DNA from: JAEUMG01 sp046349315
Lineage (GTDB): Bacteria > Pseudomonadota > Alphaproteobacteria > Rhizobiales > Aestuariivirgaceae
DNA: 64,000 bases
Assembly: GCA_046349315.1 (NCBI GenBank)
Contig: JAXMCQ010000008.1
Coordinates: 1 to 64,000 of the forward strand
Reading direction: 5' to 3'
This document shows, piece after piece, positions 53,222-62,183 of this stretch. How positions within the stretch are numbered: position 1 is the stretch's first letter; every line of letters starts with the position of its first letter. Below the pieces are notes generated by a model. The model saw only the letters and a program-made list of their open reading frames with translations. It did no database searches and was not told the origin of the DNA. The translations under genes and the position numbers were made by a program.

Positions 53222-54982
53222 TCAGCCCTTCTCCTGCGCGCCGGTCAAATGCACGACCTGCCGACACAGACCATCGCGGCCACGCCGCCGGGCAACGCTG
53301 ACCAGCGCGGTGTCGGCAAGTTCGGTCTCGAAGATCGAACTCACGACATCATTATCGTCGTCATCGACTATGTTCGGATTGCCATCGCAGAAAACCCAGC
53401 GCGGGCGATGCAATATCAAGTGCGCGATGGCAAGCCGCGCCTGCTCGTCGGCGTTCAGCACCTGCTCCCATCGCATGGTCTTGTCGAGCGATTCCACCAA
53501 ACGCGACAGGCCGACACGCTGAAGCGCGGCGCGTTCTTCGGCGTCGGCGAATTCTCCGGCCGGATGCGGATAGGTGAGCACCTCCCGCAAGGTTCCCTGC
53601 AACATATAAGGCCGGGCTTTCAGGAACATCGCCTTTTCGTCGCTTGGAATCTCCAGACGTCCCGTTCCGAAAGGCCACAGACCAGCAAGCGCGGAAAGCA
53701 ATGGGCTCTTGCCCGATTTCGTCTGGTCGAGAACCAGCACGCGATCGCCAGGGCCGACATCGGCCTTTGGCCAGTCGACAATTGCCTCTTCGCCGGTGTC
53801 GGCAGCGACAGCGACCTTATCAAGTGCAAGCTTTCCCGAGGGACTCGGCACGTATTCGATCTTGGGCCCGGCCTCGAGCTTGCTTTCGAAGGTCAGGAGC
53901 ACTTCGCGGAACTTCATGACACGGTGAAGGATCGCGCGCCACTCGGCGATATTGGCAAAATTGTCGACGAACCAGCGTAAGGACTGATTGACCTGAAAGA
54001 AGGCGCCGACCGCCATCATCAATTCGCCGAATGAGAGTTGGCCTCCGAAATATCCAGGCGCGGCGATAACGATTGGGGCCACAATGCTGATCCAGCCATA
54101 GCCGGCGGTGACCCAGGTGAGCTTGGCGGTCGCTCCCACAATCGCCCGCATCATGGCAAGGACGCGATCGAGTTCCGTATCGAGACGCCCCTGCTCTTTC
54201 GTCTCGCGCCGGTCGAGCGCAATGCTATCGGCATGTTCATTCGCCTGGACGAGGGAAAACCGCAGATCGGCCTCGCGGGCAAAACGCTGCGAATTGAATC
54301 CGACGAGTGGGCGACCCACCACCCAGGTGAGCCAGGAGCCGGTGGCAGCATAAATGAGCGCTGCCCAGACCATGTAACCCGGGATCGTGTAACTCTGTCC
54401 GCCGATGTAGAGCGCGATGCCGCTCGACAGGCTCCACAAGACGCCGATGAAGCTGACGAGCAGCAAAGTGGACTGGAACAGTCCGATGCCGAATTCCGCC
54501 GAAAGCTCGGTCAGACGGCGCGCGTCTTCGTGGATACGCTGATCGGGGTTGATGCCGATCTCGCCAGCATGGGCCAAGCGCGCGGCGCGCCCCGGCGTCA
54601 TCCAAGCGGAGATCAGGTCTTTGGTCAGCCATTCGCGCGATTGAACCTTGATCATTTCGCGCAGCCAAGCTTGCGCGACATTCAGGACAAGGAGGCCGCC
54701 GGCGATCAAGAAGAAGACCATCAATTGATGCGTGAAGGCGGCAAGATCACGCTTTTCGACAGCCTCGTAGAAGGGTCCATTCCAAGCATTCAACATTACC
54801 TGCCCACCGGCCGTCAGGCAGATAACGCTAACAATGCCAATGGTGAGGAGCGTCAGGTTGCGCCGGCCGGGCGACGACCAGAGCGCAGCAACGAATGCGC
54901 GAAATTGGGTGATAAGGTCGGCAATGTCTGAGGTGGTCTGCACGTCAGGGGACGCGACAGCATCATGTGGGATGTCGGTCAT
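53222..54982 (-). CDS. ABC transporter (SbmA/YddA-like membrane domain) with degenerate ATPase
   Basis: 586-aa fusion of an ABC_membrane_2-type domain (about 30-350; GGQVMLNAWNGPFYEAVEKRD and REWLTKDLISAWM are typical of YddA relatives) with an ATPase domain (about 380-580). The ATPase is unusual: Walker A reads DQTKSGKSPLLSALAG in place of GPSGSGKSTLLRALAG; the signature is LNADEQARLAIAH in place of LSGGEQQRLAFAR; Walker B is WVFCDGNPNIVDDDDN without the DEAT glutamate. The rest of the fold is kept. It may be catalytically dead or need an active partner. Confidence 0.85.
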   Translation of the reverse strand: MTDIPHDAVASPDVQTTSDIADLITQFRAFVAALWSSPGRRNLTLLTIGIVSVICLTAGGQVMLNAWNGPFYEAVEKRDLAAFTHQLMVFFLIAGGLLVLNVAQAWLREMIKVQSREWLTKDLISAWMTPGRAARLAHAGEIGINPDQRIHEDARRLTELSAEFGIGLFQSTLLLVSFIGVLWSLSSGIALYIGGQSYTIPGYMVWAALIYAATGSWLTWVVGRPLVGFNSQRFAREADLRFSLVQANEHADSIALDRRETKEQGRLDTELDRVLAMMRAIVGATAKLTWVTAGYGWISIVAPIVIAAPGYFGGQLSFGELMMAVGAFFQVNQSLRWFVDNFANIAEWRAILHRVMKFREVLLTFESKLEAGPKIEYVPSPSGKLALDKVAVAADTGEEAIVDWPKADVGPGDRVLVLDQTKSGKSPLLSALAGLWPFGTGRLEIPSDEKAMFLKARPYMLQGTLREVLTYPHPAGEFADAEERAALQRVGLSRLVESLDKTMRWEQVLNADEQARLAIAHLILHRPRWVFCDGNPNIVDDDDNDVVSSIFETELADTALVSVARRRGRDGLCRQVVHLTGAQEKG

Positions 54983-55110
54983 GCGGGATCCAAAATTCCA
55001 TATCGGAGCTCGGGCCCGACTCTGCCGGACCGAACGGCTTTATAGCCCATATGGGGATGCAAGGCCGCCTGGCTAATATCCGGGCCCCAGCGGCTCGGGA
55101 GAGAGGCGGC

Positions 55111-55881
55111 TTAGCTCTCGAACTGGCGGTAGACTTCGTGAGCGAGCGCCATCATCTGATCGCGGTCGAGTTCACCGGCGACCGCAAAGCCCAAAGGTCC
55201 GTCGAGCCAATAGCAGGCGCTCAGCGGGCCGTTCTGCTCGATCCTGATTGCCGTTTCGGAATTCCCGCTATTGGCAACGAGAAACAGCGTGATCCGGCGT
55301 TTGGACTGATCCTCATACATAAGCTGCGCGGCGGGCTGGCCGGCGGCCGCAAGCAACCTGCCGCCTAGCAAGGTGTAGCCTTCGGCGGAGAGGTCAGGAA
55401 TCTTGAAGGAATGACCGATCCGCTTGGAGAGCCAAGTCGCGAGGTGATCACTCTCGCTCGCGCCGACCTCGACAGGATGACGGACTTCGGCCGTGTAGAT
55501 TTTGTGGGCAGTGAGCGCCTCGGCCACGAGCGTGGCGTCGCCTTCAAGCGAGATAGCGCGATGCGCCGCGAACCAGCCGGCAATGCTACCGAGAAGCAAC
55601 AAGGTGATGGCGGCAGCCATCGCCGCGAGCGGATGAACACGCCGTGGCACAGACTGCTTGTGGATGGAGGTCAATTGCGGCGGCAAGGGCTCGCTGAGCA
55701 CCGGGGCGTAGAATTCCCGGATAAGCCGCTTCTGCTTGCGCCACTCCTCGACAATCGCTGCGAGTTCCGGATCCTGAGCCATCCGCATTTCGATTTCGGC
55801 GCGTAGGTCAGCCGGTACTTCGCCGTCAACATAGGCGTGGAGCGCCCAATCCTCGATGTCACGGGGGGCTTCGCGCGTCAT
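55111..55881 (-). CDS. Anti-sigma factor, membrane-bound
   Basis: 256-aa protein. N-terminal cytoplasmic part (1-80) with LHAYVDGEVPADLRAEIEMR, the arrangement of anti-sigma domains that grip ECF factors, one membrane helix (about 84-106) and a periplasmic C-terminal domain (GHSFKIPDLSAEGYTLLGGR). It lacks the His/Cys zinc motif of ZAS anti-sigmas. Start ATG at 55881 overlaps the sigma factor stop by ATGA; the frame upstream to 56226 is inside the sigma gene and is not used. Confidence 0.88.
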   Translation of the reverse strand: MTREAPRDIEDWALHAYVDGEVPADLRAEIEMRMAQDPELAAIVEEWRKQKRLIREFYAPVLSEPLPPQLTSIHKQSVPRRVHPLAAMAAAITLLLLGSIAGWFAAHRAISLEGDATLVAEALTAHKIYTAEVRHPVEVGASESDHLATWLSKRIGHSFKIPDLSAEGYTLLGGRLLAAAGQPAAQLMYEDQSKRRITLFLVANSGNSETAIRIEQNGPLSACYWLDGPLGFAVAGELDRDQMMALAHEVYRQFES

Positions 55882-56405
55882 TTCACACGCCTCAAGGGGG
55901 GCCTGTCGCGGCCTTCGAGCAGGTCGCGCAAGGCGACGCGGCCGCGGGAAAGGCGTGACATCACGGTTCCAACAGGTACGCCCAGAATCTCGGCGCAGTC
56001 GCGATAGCTCATATCCTCCAGGGCGACGAGCAGGATAACCTCGCGATTGGGTTCCGGCAGGCGACCCAAGGCATGGGCGATATTGCGGATGCCGACCTGC
56101 GATTCCTGACCGCCGTCGACGGCCTGCTCGGCGGGAGGCATATCGTCCACCGTCTTGATCACCCTGCTCCGCCCGACCCGGCGCAGTTCCGACACGTAGA
56201 GGTTGCGTAGGATGGCAAAGAGCCAAGCCTTCAGAGGCCGCGAAGGATCATAGAGGTGAAGTTTACCGAGCGCGCGTTCCACAGTGTCCTGTACCAGATC
56301 ATCGGCAAGGGTCGGATCGCCGCATATTGCGCGCGCAAACCGCCGCAGCGGCGCCACGTTTTGCGCGATTTCGGCCGCGATGCTGTCCGAGGCCCGTCCC
56401 GTCAT
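55878..56405 (-). CDS. ECF RNA polymerase sigma factor
   Basis: 175-aa sigma factor with region 2 (LRRFARAICGDPTLADDLVQ, RALGKL, PLKAWLFAILRN) and region 4 (LGRLPEPNREVILLVALEDM, YRDCAEILGVPVGTVMSRLS). Paired with the membrane anti-sigma gene by a 4-base overlap, so it is held inactive until an envelope signal releases it. ATG at 56405 has an AGGA site; the frame open to 56423 starts with TTG and is less likely. Confidence 0.92.
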   Translation of the reverse strand: MTGRASDSIAAEIAQNVAPLRRFARAICGDPTLADDLVQDTVERALGKLHLYDPSRPLKAWLFAILRNLYVSELRRVGRSRVIKTVDDMPPAEQAVDGGQESQVGIRNIAHALGRLPEPNREVILLVALEDMSYRDCAEILGVPVGTVMSRLSRGRVALRDLLEGRDRPPLRRVK

Positions 56406-56425
56406 GAATATCCTACTACGCAACG

Positions 56426-56453
56426 AATACGCCGGGGCAATCCGCTTTATTCC
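56426..56453 (-). promoter_or_regulatory. Candidate ECF-type promoter of the sigma/anti-sigma operon
   Basis: On the minus strand GGAATA (56453-56448), a 16-base spacer, and CGTATT (56431-56426), about 20 bases upstream of the sigma ATG. GGAA...CGT is the usual shape of ECF promoters, which suggests autoregulation. Confidence 0.5.
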
Positions 56454-56472
56454 TCAAGGGACCGGACAGCCT

Positions 56473-57831
56473 TTACCCGCGCCATTTCTCGCGCATAGTC
56501 ACCAGTTCCTCGGCCGCCGTCGGGTGGACGGCCATGGTGGCATCGAAATCGGCCTTGGTCGCCCCCATCTTCACGGCAATGCCAAGGAGTTGGGCCATTT
56601 CGGCGGCGCCCGGGCCGCAAATGTGGCAACCGAGAACCCGGTCGGTTTCGCCATCGACCACCAGCTTCATCAGCATGCGCTCCTCGCGGCCTGAAAGCGT
56701 GTGCTGCATCGGCTTGAAATTCGCCTTGTAGATATCGACAACGCGGCAGCCCTGGCGCGCCAGTTCCTCGGTGAGCCCGACCGTTCCGATTTCCGGCTGA
56801 GAGAAGACCGCGGTCGGGATGTTGGCATGGTCAACGCGTATGTCCTTGCCGCCGAAGACCGTGTCGGCAAAGGCCTGGCCCTCGCGAATGGCGACGGGTG
56901 TGAGATTGACGCGGTTAGTGACGTCGCCGACCGCATAGATATTGTCGACGCTGCTCTTGGAATAGGCATCGACCTTGACGGCGTAATGAGGGGTGAGTTC
57001 GACCCCCACCTTTTCGAGGCCCAGATCCATGACGTTCGGAATGCGGCCGGTCGCGAACATTATATGGCCTGCCCCGAAGGCCGTACCGTCTTCCAATGTA
57101 ACGCGCACGCCATCGCCGGAGCGCTGGATGCGCGCAACATCGGCCCTCGTCCTGATTTCGATGCCCTTCTTCTGCATCTCGGCGCTCAGGTGATCGCGCA
57201 GGTCTTCGTCAAAGCCGCGCAAGATCTTTTCGCCGCGATAGATCAGGATCGTTTCGACGCCGAGGCCTGAAAAGATGCCGGCAAATTCGACCGCAATATA
57301 GCCGCCGCCGACGATGCAGATGCGCGAAGGAAGTTTCTCAAGATTGAACGCCTCGTTCGAGGTTATCGCCAATTCATGGCCCGGCAAATGGCGCGGCACG
57401 AAACTCGTGGCGCCGGTTGCGATGAGAATGAAGCGGGCGGTGATACGACGCTCACCCAAGCGGATGGTGTGGCGATCTTCGAGTACGGCGCGGCCCATGA
57501 TGAGTTCGGCGCCGGCCGATTCCAGATTGCGGATATAGGCGCGGCTGAGGCGCTCGATTTCCTTGTCCTTGTTGGCAATCAGCGTCGGCCAATCGAAGGA
57601 GACCTTCTCGCTTGTCCAGCCAAAGCCGACGGCGTCTTCGAATTCCTCGGCATATTTGGACGCGTAGACCAGGAGCTTCTTCGGCACGCAGCCACGGATG
57701 ACGCAAGTGCCCCCTACCCTGTACTCTTCGGCGACTGCAGCCTTGGCGCCATGGCGGGCCGCGACACGCGCCGCTCGGACCCCGCCAGAGCCGGCGCCAA
57801 TGACAAAGAGATCGTAGTCGAATGTCGTCAT
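56473..57831 (-). CDS. gor: Glutathione-disulfide reductase
   Basis: 452-aa flavoprotein reducing oxidised glutathione with NADPH. FAD-binding FVIGAGSGGVRAARVAARHG, redox pair in GGTCVIRGCVPKKLLVYAS, NADPH-binding IVGGGYIAVEFAGIFSGLG, FAD-binding YAVGDVTNRVNLTPVAI, and the C-terminal catalytic HPTAAEELVTMR. Start ATG overlaps the rpiA stop (ATGA). Third gene of a gabD-rpiA-gor operon. Confidence 0.94.
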   Translation of the reverse strand: MTTFDYDLFVIGAGSGGVRAARVAARHGAKAAVAEEYRVGGTCVIRGCVPKKLLVYASKYAEEFEDAVGFGWTSEKVSFDWPTLIANKDKEIERLSRAYIRNLESAGAELIMGRAVLEDRHTIRLGERRITARFILIATGATSFVPRHLPGHELAITSNEAFNLEKLPSRICIVGGGYIAVEFAGIFSGLGVETILIYRGEKILRGFDEDLRDHLSAEMQKKGIEIRTRADVARIQRSGDGVRVTLEDGTAFGAGHIMFATGRIPNVMDLGLEKVGVELTPHYAVKVDAYSKSSVDNIYAVGDVTNRVNLTPVAIREGQAFADTVFGGKDIRVDHANIPTAVFSQPEIGTVGLTEELARQGCRVVDIYKANFKPMQHTLSGREERMLMKLVVDGETDRVLGCHICGPGAAEMAQLLGIAVKMGATKADFDATMAVHPTAAEELVTMREKWRG

Positions 57832-58529
57832 GAGGATTTACGGGTCAGCACCGATACGCCGGCGTCGCTCCCCAGCAACGCGACGGATGCCATGCCGATG
57901 AAGAGACCGTGTTCTACGACGCCTGGAATGACCGAGAGTGCGACGGAGAGGCTTGCAGGCTTGTCGATCCGGCCACAGGCACAATCGAGAATGAGATTGC
58001 CATTATCGGTGACAAAGGGCTTGCCGTCACGCACGCGGATCACGATGGCGGGGTTGATCCCGAGCGATTTACAGGCGCTTTCGATCTTGAAGGCCGTCGC
58101 CTTAACGCCGAAAGGCACGACCTCCACCGGCAAGGGAAATCTGCCAAGCCGTTCGACGCGCTTCGAGGCATCGACAATCACGACCATTTTCGCCGCCGAA
58201 CTGGCGACGATCTTTTCGCGCAGCAACGCGCCGCCACCGCCCTTGATGAGGTTCAGATCGCCATCGATCTCATCCGCACCATCGACGTCAAGATCAAGCT
58301 GCGGCGTCTGATCGAGCGTAGACACGGTGATGCCGAGCCCCTGGGCCTGGACGCGCGTTGCTTCCGAGGTCGGAACACAGGTGAGCTTCCAGCCGGATTT
58401 CACTTTCTCACCGACCACATCGACGAAATGCTTCGCTGTCGAACCCGTGCCAAGCCCCAAGCGCATACCGTCGCGCACATACTCGATCGCCGCGTGCGCG
58501 ACGGCTTTTTTTTGCTCGTCAGGGGTCAC
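57828..58529 (-). CDS. rpiA: Ribose-5-phosphate isomerase A
   Basis: 233-aa enzyme of the pentose phosphate pathway interconverting ribulose 5-phosphate and ribose 5-phosphate. LGLGTGSTAKHFVD phosphate loop, DVDGADEIDGDLNLIKGGGG catalytic segment, REKIVASSAAKMVVIVDASK, and GNLILDCACGRI. GTG start overlaps the gabD stop (GTGA). Confidence 0.95.
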   Translation of the reverse strand: MTPDEQKKAVAHAAIEYVRDGMRLGLGTGSTAKHFVDVVGEKVKSGWKLTCVPTSEATRVQAQGLGITVSTLDQTPQLDLDVDGADEIDGDLNLIKGGGGALLREKIVASSAAKMVVIVDASKRVERLGRFPLPVEVVPFGVKATAFKIESACKSLGINPAIVIRVRDGKPFVTDNGNLILDCACGRIDKPASLSVALSVIPGVVEHGLFIGMASVALLGSDAGVSVLTRKSS

Positions 58530-60007
58530 CGGCCGAGGCCGCCCATCAGCATGTACTTGATCTCGACATATTCCTCGACACCGTGGCTCGAGCCCTCGCG
58601 GCCGATCCCAGACTCCTTGACGCCGCCGAAGGGTGCGACTTCCGTCGAGATGATGCCCTCGTTGATGCCGACCATGCCATATTCGAGACCTTCGGCGACG
58701 CGCCAGATGCGGCCGATGTCGCGCGTGTAGAAGTAACAGGCGAGGCCAAATTCAGTTGCGTTGGCCATGGCGATCGCGTCCTCTTCCGTCTTGAACTTAA
58801 AGAGCGGTGCCACAGGCCCGAAAGTTTCTTCGGTTGCGACGAGCATCTTCGACGTCACATCGCGCAGGATTGTCGGCTCGAAGAAGGTGCCGCCAAGCGC
58901 ATGCGGCCTGCCACCCGCGATAATGGTTGCGCCCTTCTTCACGGCGTCTTCGATATGCTCGCGCACCTTGTCCACTGCAGCACCGTTGATAAGCGGGCCG
59001 GTAGTGACGCCTTGCTCGGCACCGTCGCCGACTTTGAGATTCTTGACCGCCGCAGCGAGCTTTTCAGCAAAGGCGTCATAGACGCCTTCTTGGACCAGCA
59101 GGCGATTGGCGCAGACACAGGTCTGGCCTGCATTGCGATATTTCGACGCCATGGCGCCGGCCACCGCGGCATCGAGATCGGCATCATCGAAGACGATAAA
59201 GGGCGCATTGCCGCCGAGTTCGAGGCCGACCTTCTTGATGGTGGAAGCGCATTGTGCCATCAGCAATTTGCCGATTTCAGTCGAGCCAGTGAAGGTCAAG
59301 GCGCGAACGATCGGGCTCGAGGTCATCTCGCCGCCGATATCCCTCGCACCGCCGGTGATGACGCTGAAAACGCCGGCGGGAATGCCGGCGCGCTCGGCGA
59401 GTTCGCCCAAGGCCAGTGCCGAAAGCGGGGTTTCGCTGGCCGGCTTGCAGACGAAGGCGCAGCCTGCAGCCAGCGCGGGGCCGGCCTTGCGGGTGATCAT
59501 CGCATTGGGGAAGTTCCACGGCGTGATGGCGGCGACAACGCCGACCGGCTGGCGGATGACGACGATGCGCGAGGTGGGCCATGGCGAGGGAATGGTTTCG
59601 CCATAGATGCGTTTGGCCTCTTCGGCGAAGAATTCGATGAAGGATGCGCCATAGGCGACTTCGCCGCGGCTTTCGACCAGCGGCTTGCCCTGCTCCGCCG
59701 TCATGATCTGCGCCAGGTCCTCCTGGTGCTCCATCATGAGATTGTGCCATTTCCGCAGGATGACCGAGCGCTCCTTGGCGGTCTTGGCGGCCCAGAGTTT
59801 CTGCGCCTTTTCAGCGGACTCGATGGCCTGGCGCGTTTCGGCGGCGCCGAGCTTTGGAACCGCGACGATGACCCCGCCAGTGGCTGGGTTGGTTACATCG
59901 ATCGTCTTGTCGCCGCCGACCCACTTGCCGGCGATATAGCATTTGTCCTTGAGCAGCGACTTGTCCTTGAGTATGTCGCGCAGAGCCTGTCCCTTGCGAA
60001 CGTCCAT
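58526..60007 (-). CDS. gabD: Succinate-semialdehyde dehydrogenase
   Basis: 493-aa aldehyde dehydrogenase of the GabD type, oxidising succinate semialdehyde to succinate with NAD(P). QPVGVVAAITPWNFPNAMIT, FTGSTEIGK cofactor loop, LELGGNAPFIVF with the general-base glutamate, NAGQTCVCANRLLV with the catalytic cysteine, and a C-terminal GGVKESGIGREGSSHGVEEY. Downstream genes in the operon supply NADPH-linked glutathione reduction. ATG at 60007. Confidence 0.92.
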   Translation of the reverse strand: MDVRKGQALRDILKDKSLLKDKCYIAGKWVGGDKTIDVTNPATGGVIVAVPKLGAAETRQAIESAEKAQKLWAAKTAKERSVILRKWHNLMMEHQEDLAQIMTAEQGKPLVESRGEVAYGASFIEFFAEEAKRIYGETIPSPWPTSRIVVIRQPVGVVAAITPWNFPNAMITRKAGPALAAGCAFVCKPASETPLSALALGELAERAGIPAGVFSVITGGARDIGGEMTSSPIVRALTFTGSTEIGKLLMAQCASTIKKVGLELGGNAPFIVFDDADLDAAVAGAMASKYRNAGQTCVCANRLLVQEGVYDAFAEKLAAAVKNLKVGDGAEQGVTTGPLINGAAVDKVREHIEDAVKKGATIIAGGRPHALGGTFFEPTILRDVTSKMLVATEETFGPVAPLFKFKTEEDAIAMANATEFGLACYFYTRDIGRIWRVAEGLEYGMVGINEGIISTEVAPFGGVKESGIGREGSSHGVEEYVEIKYMLMGGLGR

Positions 60008-60088
60008 GATCGGCCTCCGATGGCTGTTTGGCGGCCTCTTAGCATGGCTCCGTCAGGCCTACAAAGGCTCCAACCCCCCGGGAAATGC

Positions 60089-60760
60089 ATGCCAGACCGC
60101 GCCGTGATCTTCGACCTCGACGGAACCCTTGCCGAAACGGCCCCCGACCTCATGGAGGCGACGAACCATGTGCTTCGCCTGCATGGCAGGCCGCCGATCG
60201 GCCCGGCACAGGTGCGGGGCTTCATCGGGCATGGCGCACGCGCATTGATCGCCAGGGGTTTCGAGGCGACCGGCGAGCCGGTTCCCGATGGCGCGATGGA
60301 GCCGCTTTATGAGCGTTTTGTTACGCATTATGCTGCGAATATCGCCACCGCCAGCAGATTGTTTCCGGGCGCGCGCGCGCTTCTCGAGCGGTGCCAGAAG
60401 GAGGGCATCGCGCTCGGCGTGTGTACCAACAAACTCGAAGGCTTGTCGGTGCAATTGCTCGATGCGCTCGACGCCTCGCATTATTTCGGTGCGATCATCG
60501 GGCCTGATACGATCGGCATCGCCAAGCCCGACCCGGCGCCCTATCGCGAGACCCTGCGGCGGCTCGGCGGCTCGCATCTGCGCTCGGTCATGGTCGGTGA
60601 CAGTGAGACCGACATCAAGACGGCGCGCGCCGCCGGGGTACCGGTCATTGGGGTCACATTCGGCTATACGCCGCGACCGGTCGGAGAATTCGGCCCCGAC
60701 CGGGTGGTCTCGCATTTCGACGAATTGTGGCCGGCGATCAACGAACTCCTCGCTCATTGA
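60089..60760 (+). CDS. gph: HAD-family phosphatase, phosphoglycolate phosphatase-like
   Basis: 223-aa haloacid-dehalogenase-type hydrolase: motif I VIFDLDGTLAETAPDL, cap domain helices, motif II VCTNKLEG, motif III lysine IAKPDPAPY, motif IV VMVGDSETDIKTARAAGV. This matches Gph, which removes 2-phosphoglycolate, but HAD specificity is hard to fix from sequence. The frame open far upstream is antisense to gabD and is not used. Confidence 0.88.
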   Translation: MPDRAVIFDLDGTLAETAPDLMEATNHVLRLHGRPPIGPAQVRGFIGHGARALIARGFEATGEPVPDGAMEPLYERFVTHYAANIATASRLFPGARALLERCQKEGIALGVCTNKLEGLSVQLLDALDASHYFGAIIGPDTIGIAKPDPAPYRETLRRLGGSHLRSVMVGDSETDIKTARAAGVPVIGVTFGYTPRPVGEFGPDRVVSHFDELWPAINELLAH

Positions 60761-60803
60761 CGAAGAGGGGCGGCGCTCGCTATAGGGCAGTCGATCCTGG
60801 TCA

Positions 60804-60879
60804 GGGCGATTAGCTCAGTTGGTAGAGCACTGTGTTCACATCGCAGGGGTCACTGGTTCGAGTCCAGTATCGCCCACCA
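60804..60879 (+). tRNA. tRNA-Val (CAC)
   Basis: 76-nt cloverleaf: acceptor GGGCGAT/ATCGCCC, D-arm AGCTCAGTTGGTAGAGC, anticodon stem CTGTG/CGCAG with loop TTCACAT (anticodon CAC, valine), T-arm ACTGG-TTCGAGT-CCAGT, and encoded ACCA. The integrase gene starts 97 bases further on, so the 3' part of the tRNA is the probable attachment site. Confidence 0.95.
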
Positions 60880-60976
60880 TCTTAAGCGAACAACATCAAT
60901 AGCTTAAGAGTCTGCAGGCACACCCTACAAAGCCAAACTTCTCAGCTGGCACAATTTGGGCACAGCGAGGAGAAAC

Positions 60977-62026
60977 ATGGCGACGATCCGCAAGCGGGGA
61001 AACAAATGGCACGTCCAGATCAGGCGTGCAGGAACCCAGTCAATCAACCGTAGCTTCCTGAGGCGAAGCAATGCCGAGGAGTGGGCCCGTGAGGTCGAAC
61101 TCGCAGCAGACAGGCGCGAACTCCCAAAAGATCACCGAGAACTGCAGAGGCACACGCTCACATCACTGGTGGAACGTTATCGCGACACAGTGTCTATCCG
61201 GAAACGTGGCCACGCGGATGAAAAGATTGTGCTCAACGCATTCCTTCGACATCCCCTCTGTCACAAGAAACTGAGTGAAATCGCGTCAGCGGATTTTGCG
61301 AAGTATCGAGACCAACGGCTCCAGACCATCAAGGCTACGACACTTAAGAGAGAGTTTTCCACTCTCCATCACATATTCGAGGTGGCACGGGGTGAGTGGG
61401 AGTTGCCGATCAGAAACAATCCTGTTGCTGGCGTCTCACTTCCCTGCCCTTGCAATCGTCGGGAACGACGGTTGGAGATCGGAGAACTTGAACGCATTCT
61501 GCAAGCTGCCAAAGAGACCAGAAATCCACTTGTCGTTCCTATCATTCTCCTCGCCCTAGAAACGGGCCTCAGAAGGTCGGATTTGCTGCGGGCTACCTGG
61601 ATGCAGCTCAATCTAGCGAAGCGTCTCCTGAGCCTTCCTAAGCCCAAGAATGGGCATTCTAGAGTCGTCCCTCTATCAGTTCACGCAATTGAGGTGCTAA
61701 CTCACCTGAAACAGGCTCTCGGGGCTAAGGCGAAGGACTCAGAGCGGATATTTGACCTCACTCCCAATGCTTTTCGCCTCGCTTGGGAGAGGCTTATCGA
61801 GAGAGCGGGCATAAGGGATCTTCATTTTCACGATCTCAGGCACGAGGCCATCAGTCGATTTTTCGAGCTGGGGCTGGCAATGCCGGAGGTTGCTCTCCTA
61901 AGCGGACATCGAGATGTGCGAATGCTGTTTCGCTATTCCCACGCTCAGCATCAACGAATTCTTAACAGTTGGATCGGACAAGAGTCCAACGTTACGCCCG
62001 ACGAAGTCGACAAAATCAACGCATAA
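60977..62026 (+). CDS. Tyrosine recombinase/phage-type integrase
   Basis: 349-aa site-specific recombinase. N-terminal MATIRKRGNKWHVQIRRAG is a three-stranded arm-binding domain; core-binding helices follow (about 60-155). Catalytic set complete: Arg199 (ETGLRRSDL), Lys224 (KPKNGHSR), His285 and Arg288 (FHDLRHE), His311 (LLSGHRD) and Tyr320 (RYSHA). A GAGGAG ribosome site precedes the ATG. Position beside tRNA-Val marks an integrated element. The codons for about residues 268-286 recur in inverted orientation after the stop. Confidence 0.93.
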   Translation: MATIRKRGNKWHVQIRRAGTQSINRSFLRRSNAEEWAREVELAADRRELPKDHRELQRHTLTSLVERYRDTVSIRKRGHADEKIVLNAFLRHPLCHKKLSEIASADFAKYRDQRLQTIKATTLKREFSTLHHIFEVARGEWELPIRNNPVAGVSLPCPCNRRERRLEIGELERILQAAKETRNPLVVPIILLALETGLRRSDLLRATWMQLNLAKRLLSLPKPKNGHSRVVPLSVHAIEVLTHLKQALGAKAKDSERIFDLTPNAFRLAWERLIERAGIRDLHFHDLRHEAISRFFELGLAMPEVALLSGHRDVRMLFRYSHAQHQRILNSWIGQESNVTPDEVDKINA

Positions 62027-62082
62027 CAAATCGTGAAAATGAAGATCCCTTATGCCGCTCTCTCGATAAGCCTCTCCCAGCG
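61780..62082. repeat. Inverted repeat: integrase 3' segment copied behind its stop codon
   Basis: Arm 1 at 61780-61834 lies inside the integrase; arm 2 at 62030-62082 is its reverse complement except for two single-base deletions (CCC to CC, AA to A). Loop about 195 bases. Arm 2 starts three bases after the integrase stop. Confidence 0.85.
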
Positions 62083-62183
62083 AACAAAAAGCAATCATCT
62101 CCTGTGCAATATGATCTACGTGGTACTGGTATTTCCACCTATTACCACAGAGAGCGGCTGAAGGGGGCGATCCGTCTGCGCAA

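Noticed and set aside
55882..56226. N-terminal extension of the anti-sigma factor
   Set aside because: It overlaps the sigma factor gene in another frame; the ATGA overlap at 55878 gives a normal anti-sigma N-terminus.
58583..60088. Upstream extension of the Gph-like phosphatase frame
   Set aside because: It runs antisense through gabD; the phosphatase domain begins exactly at the ATG at 60089.
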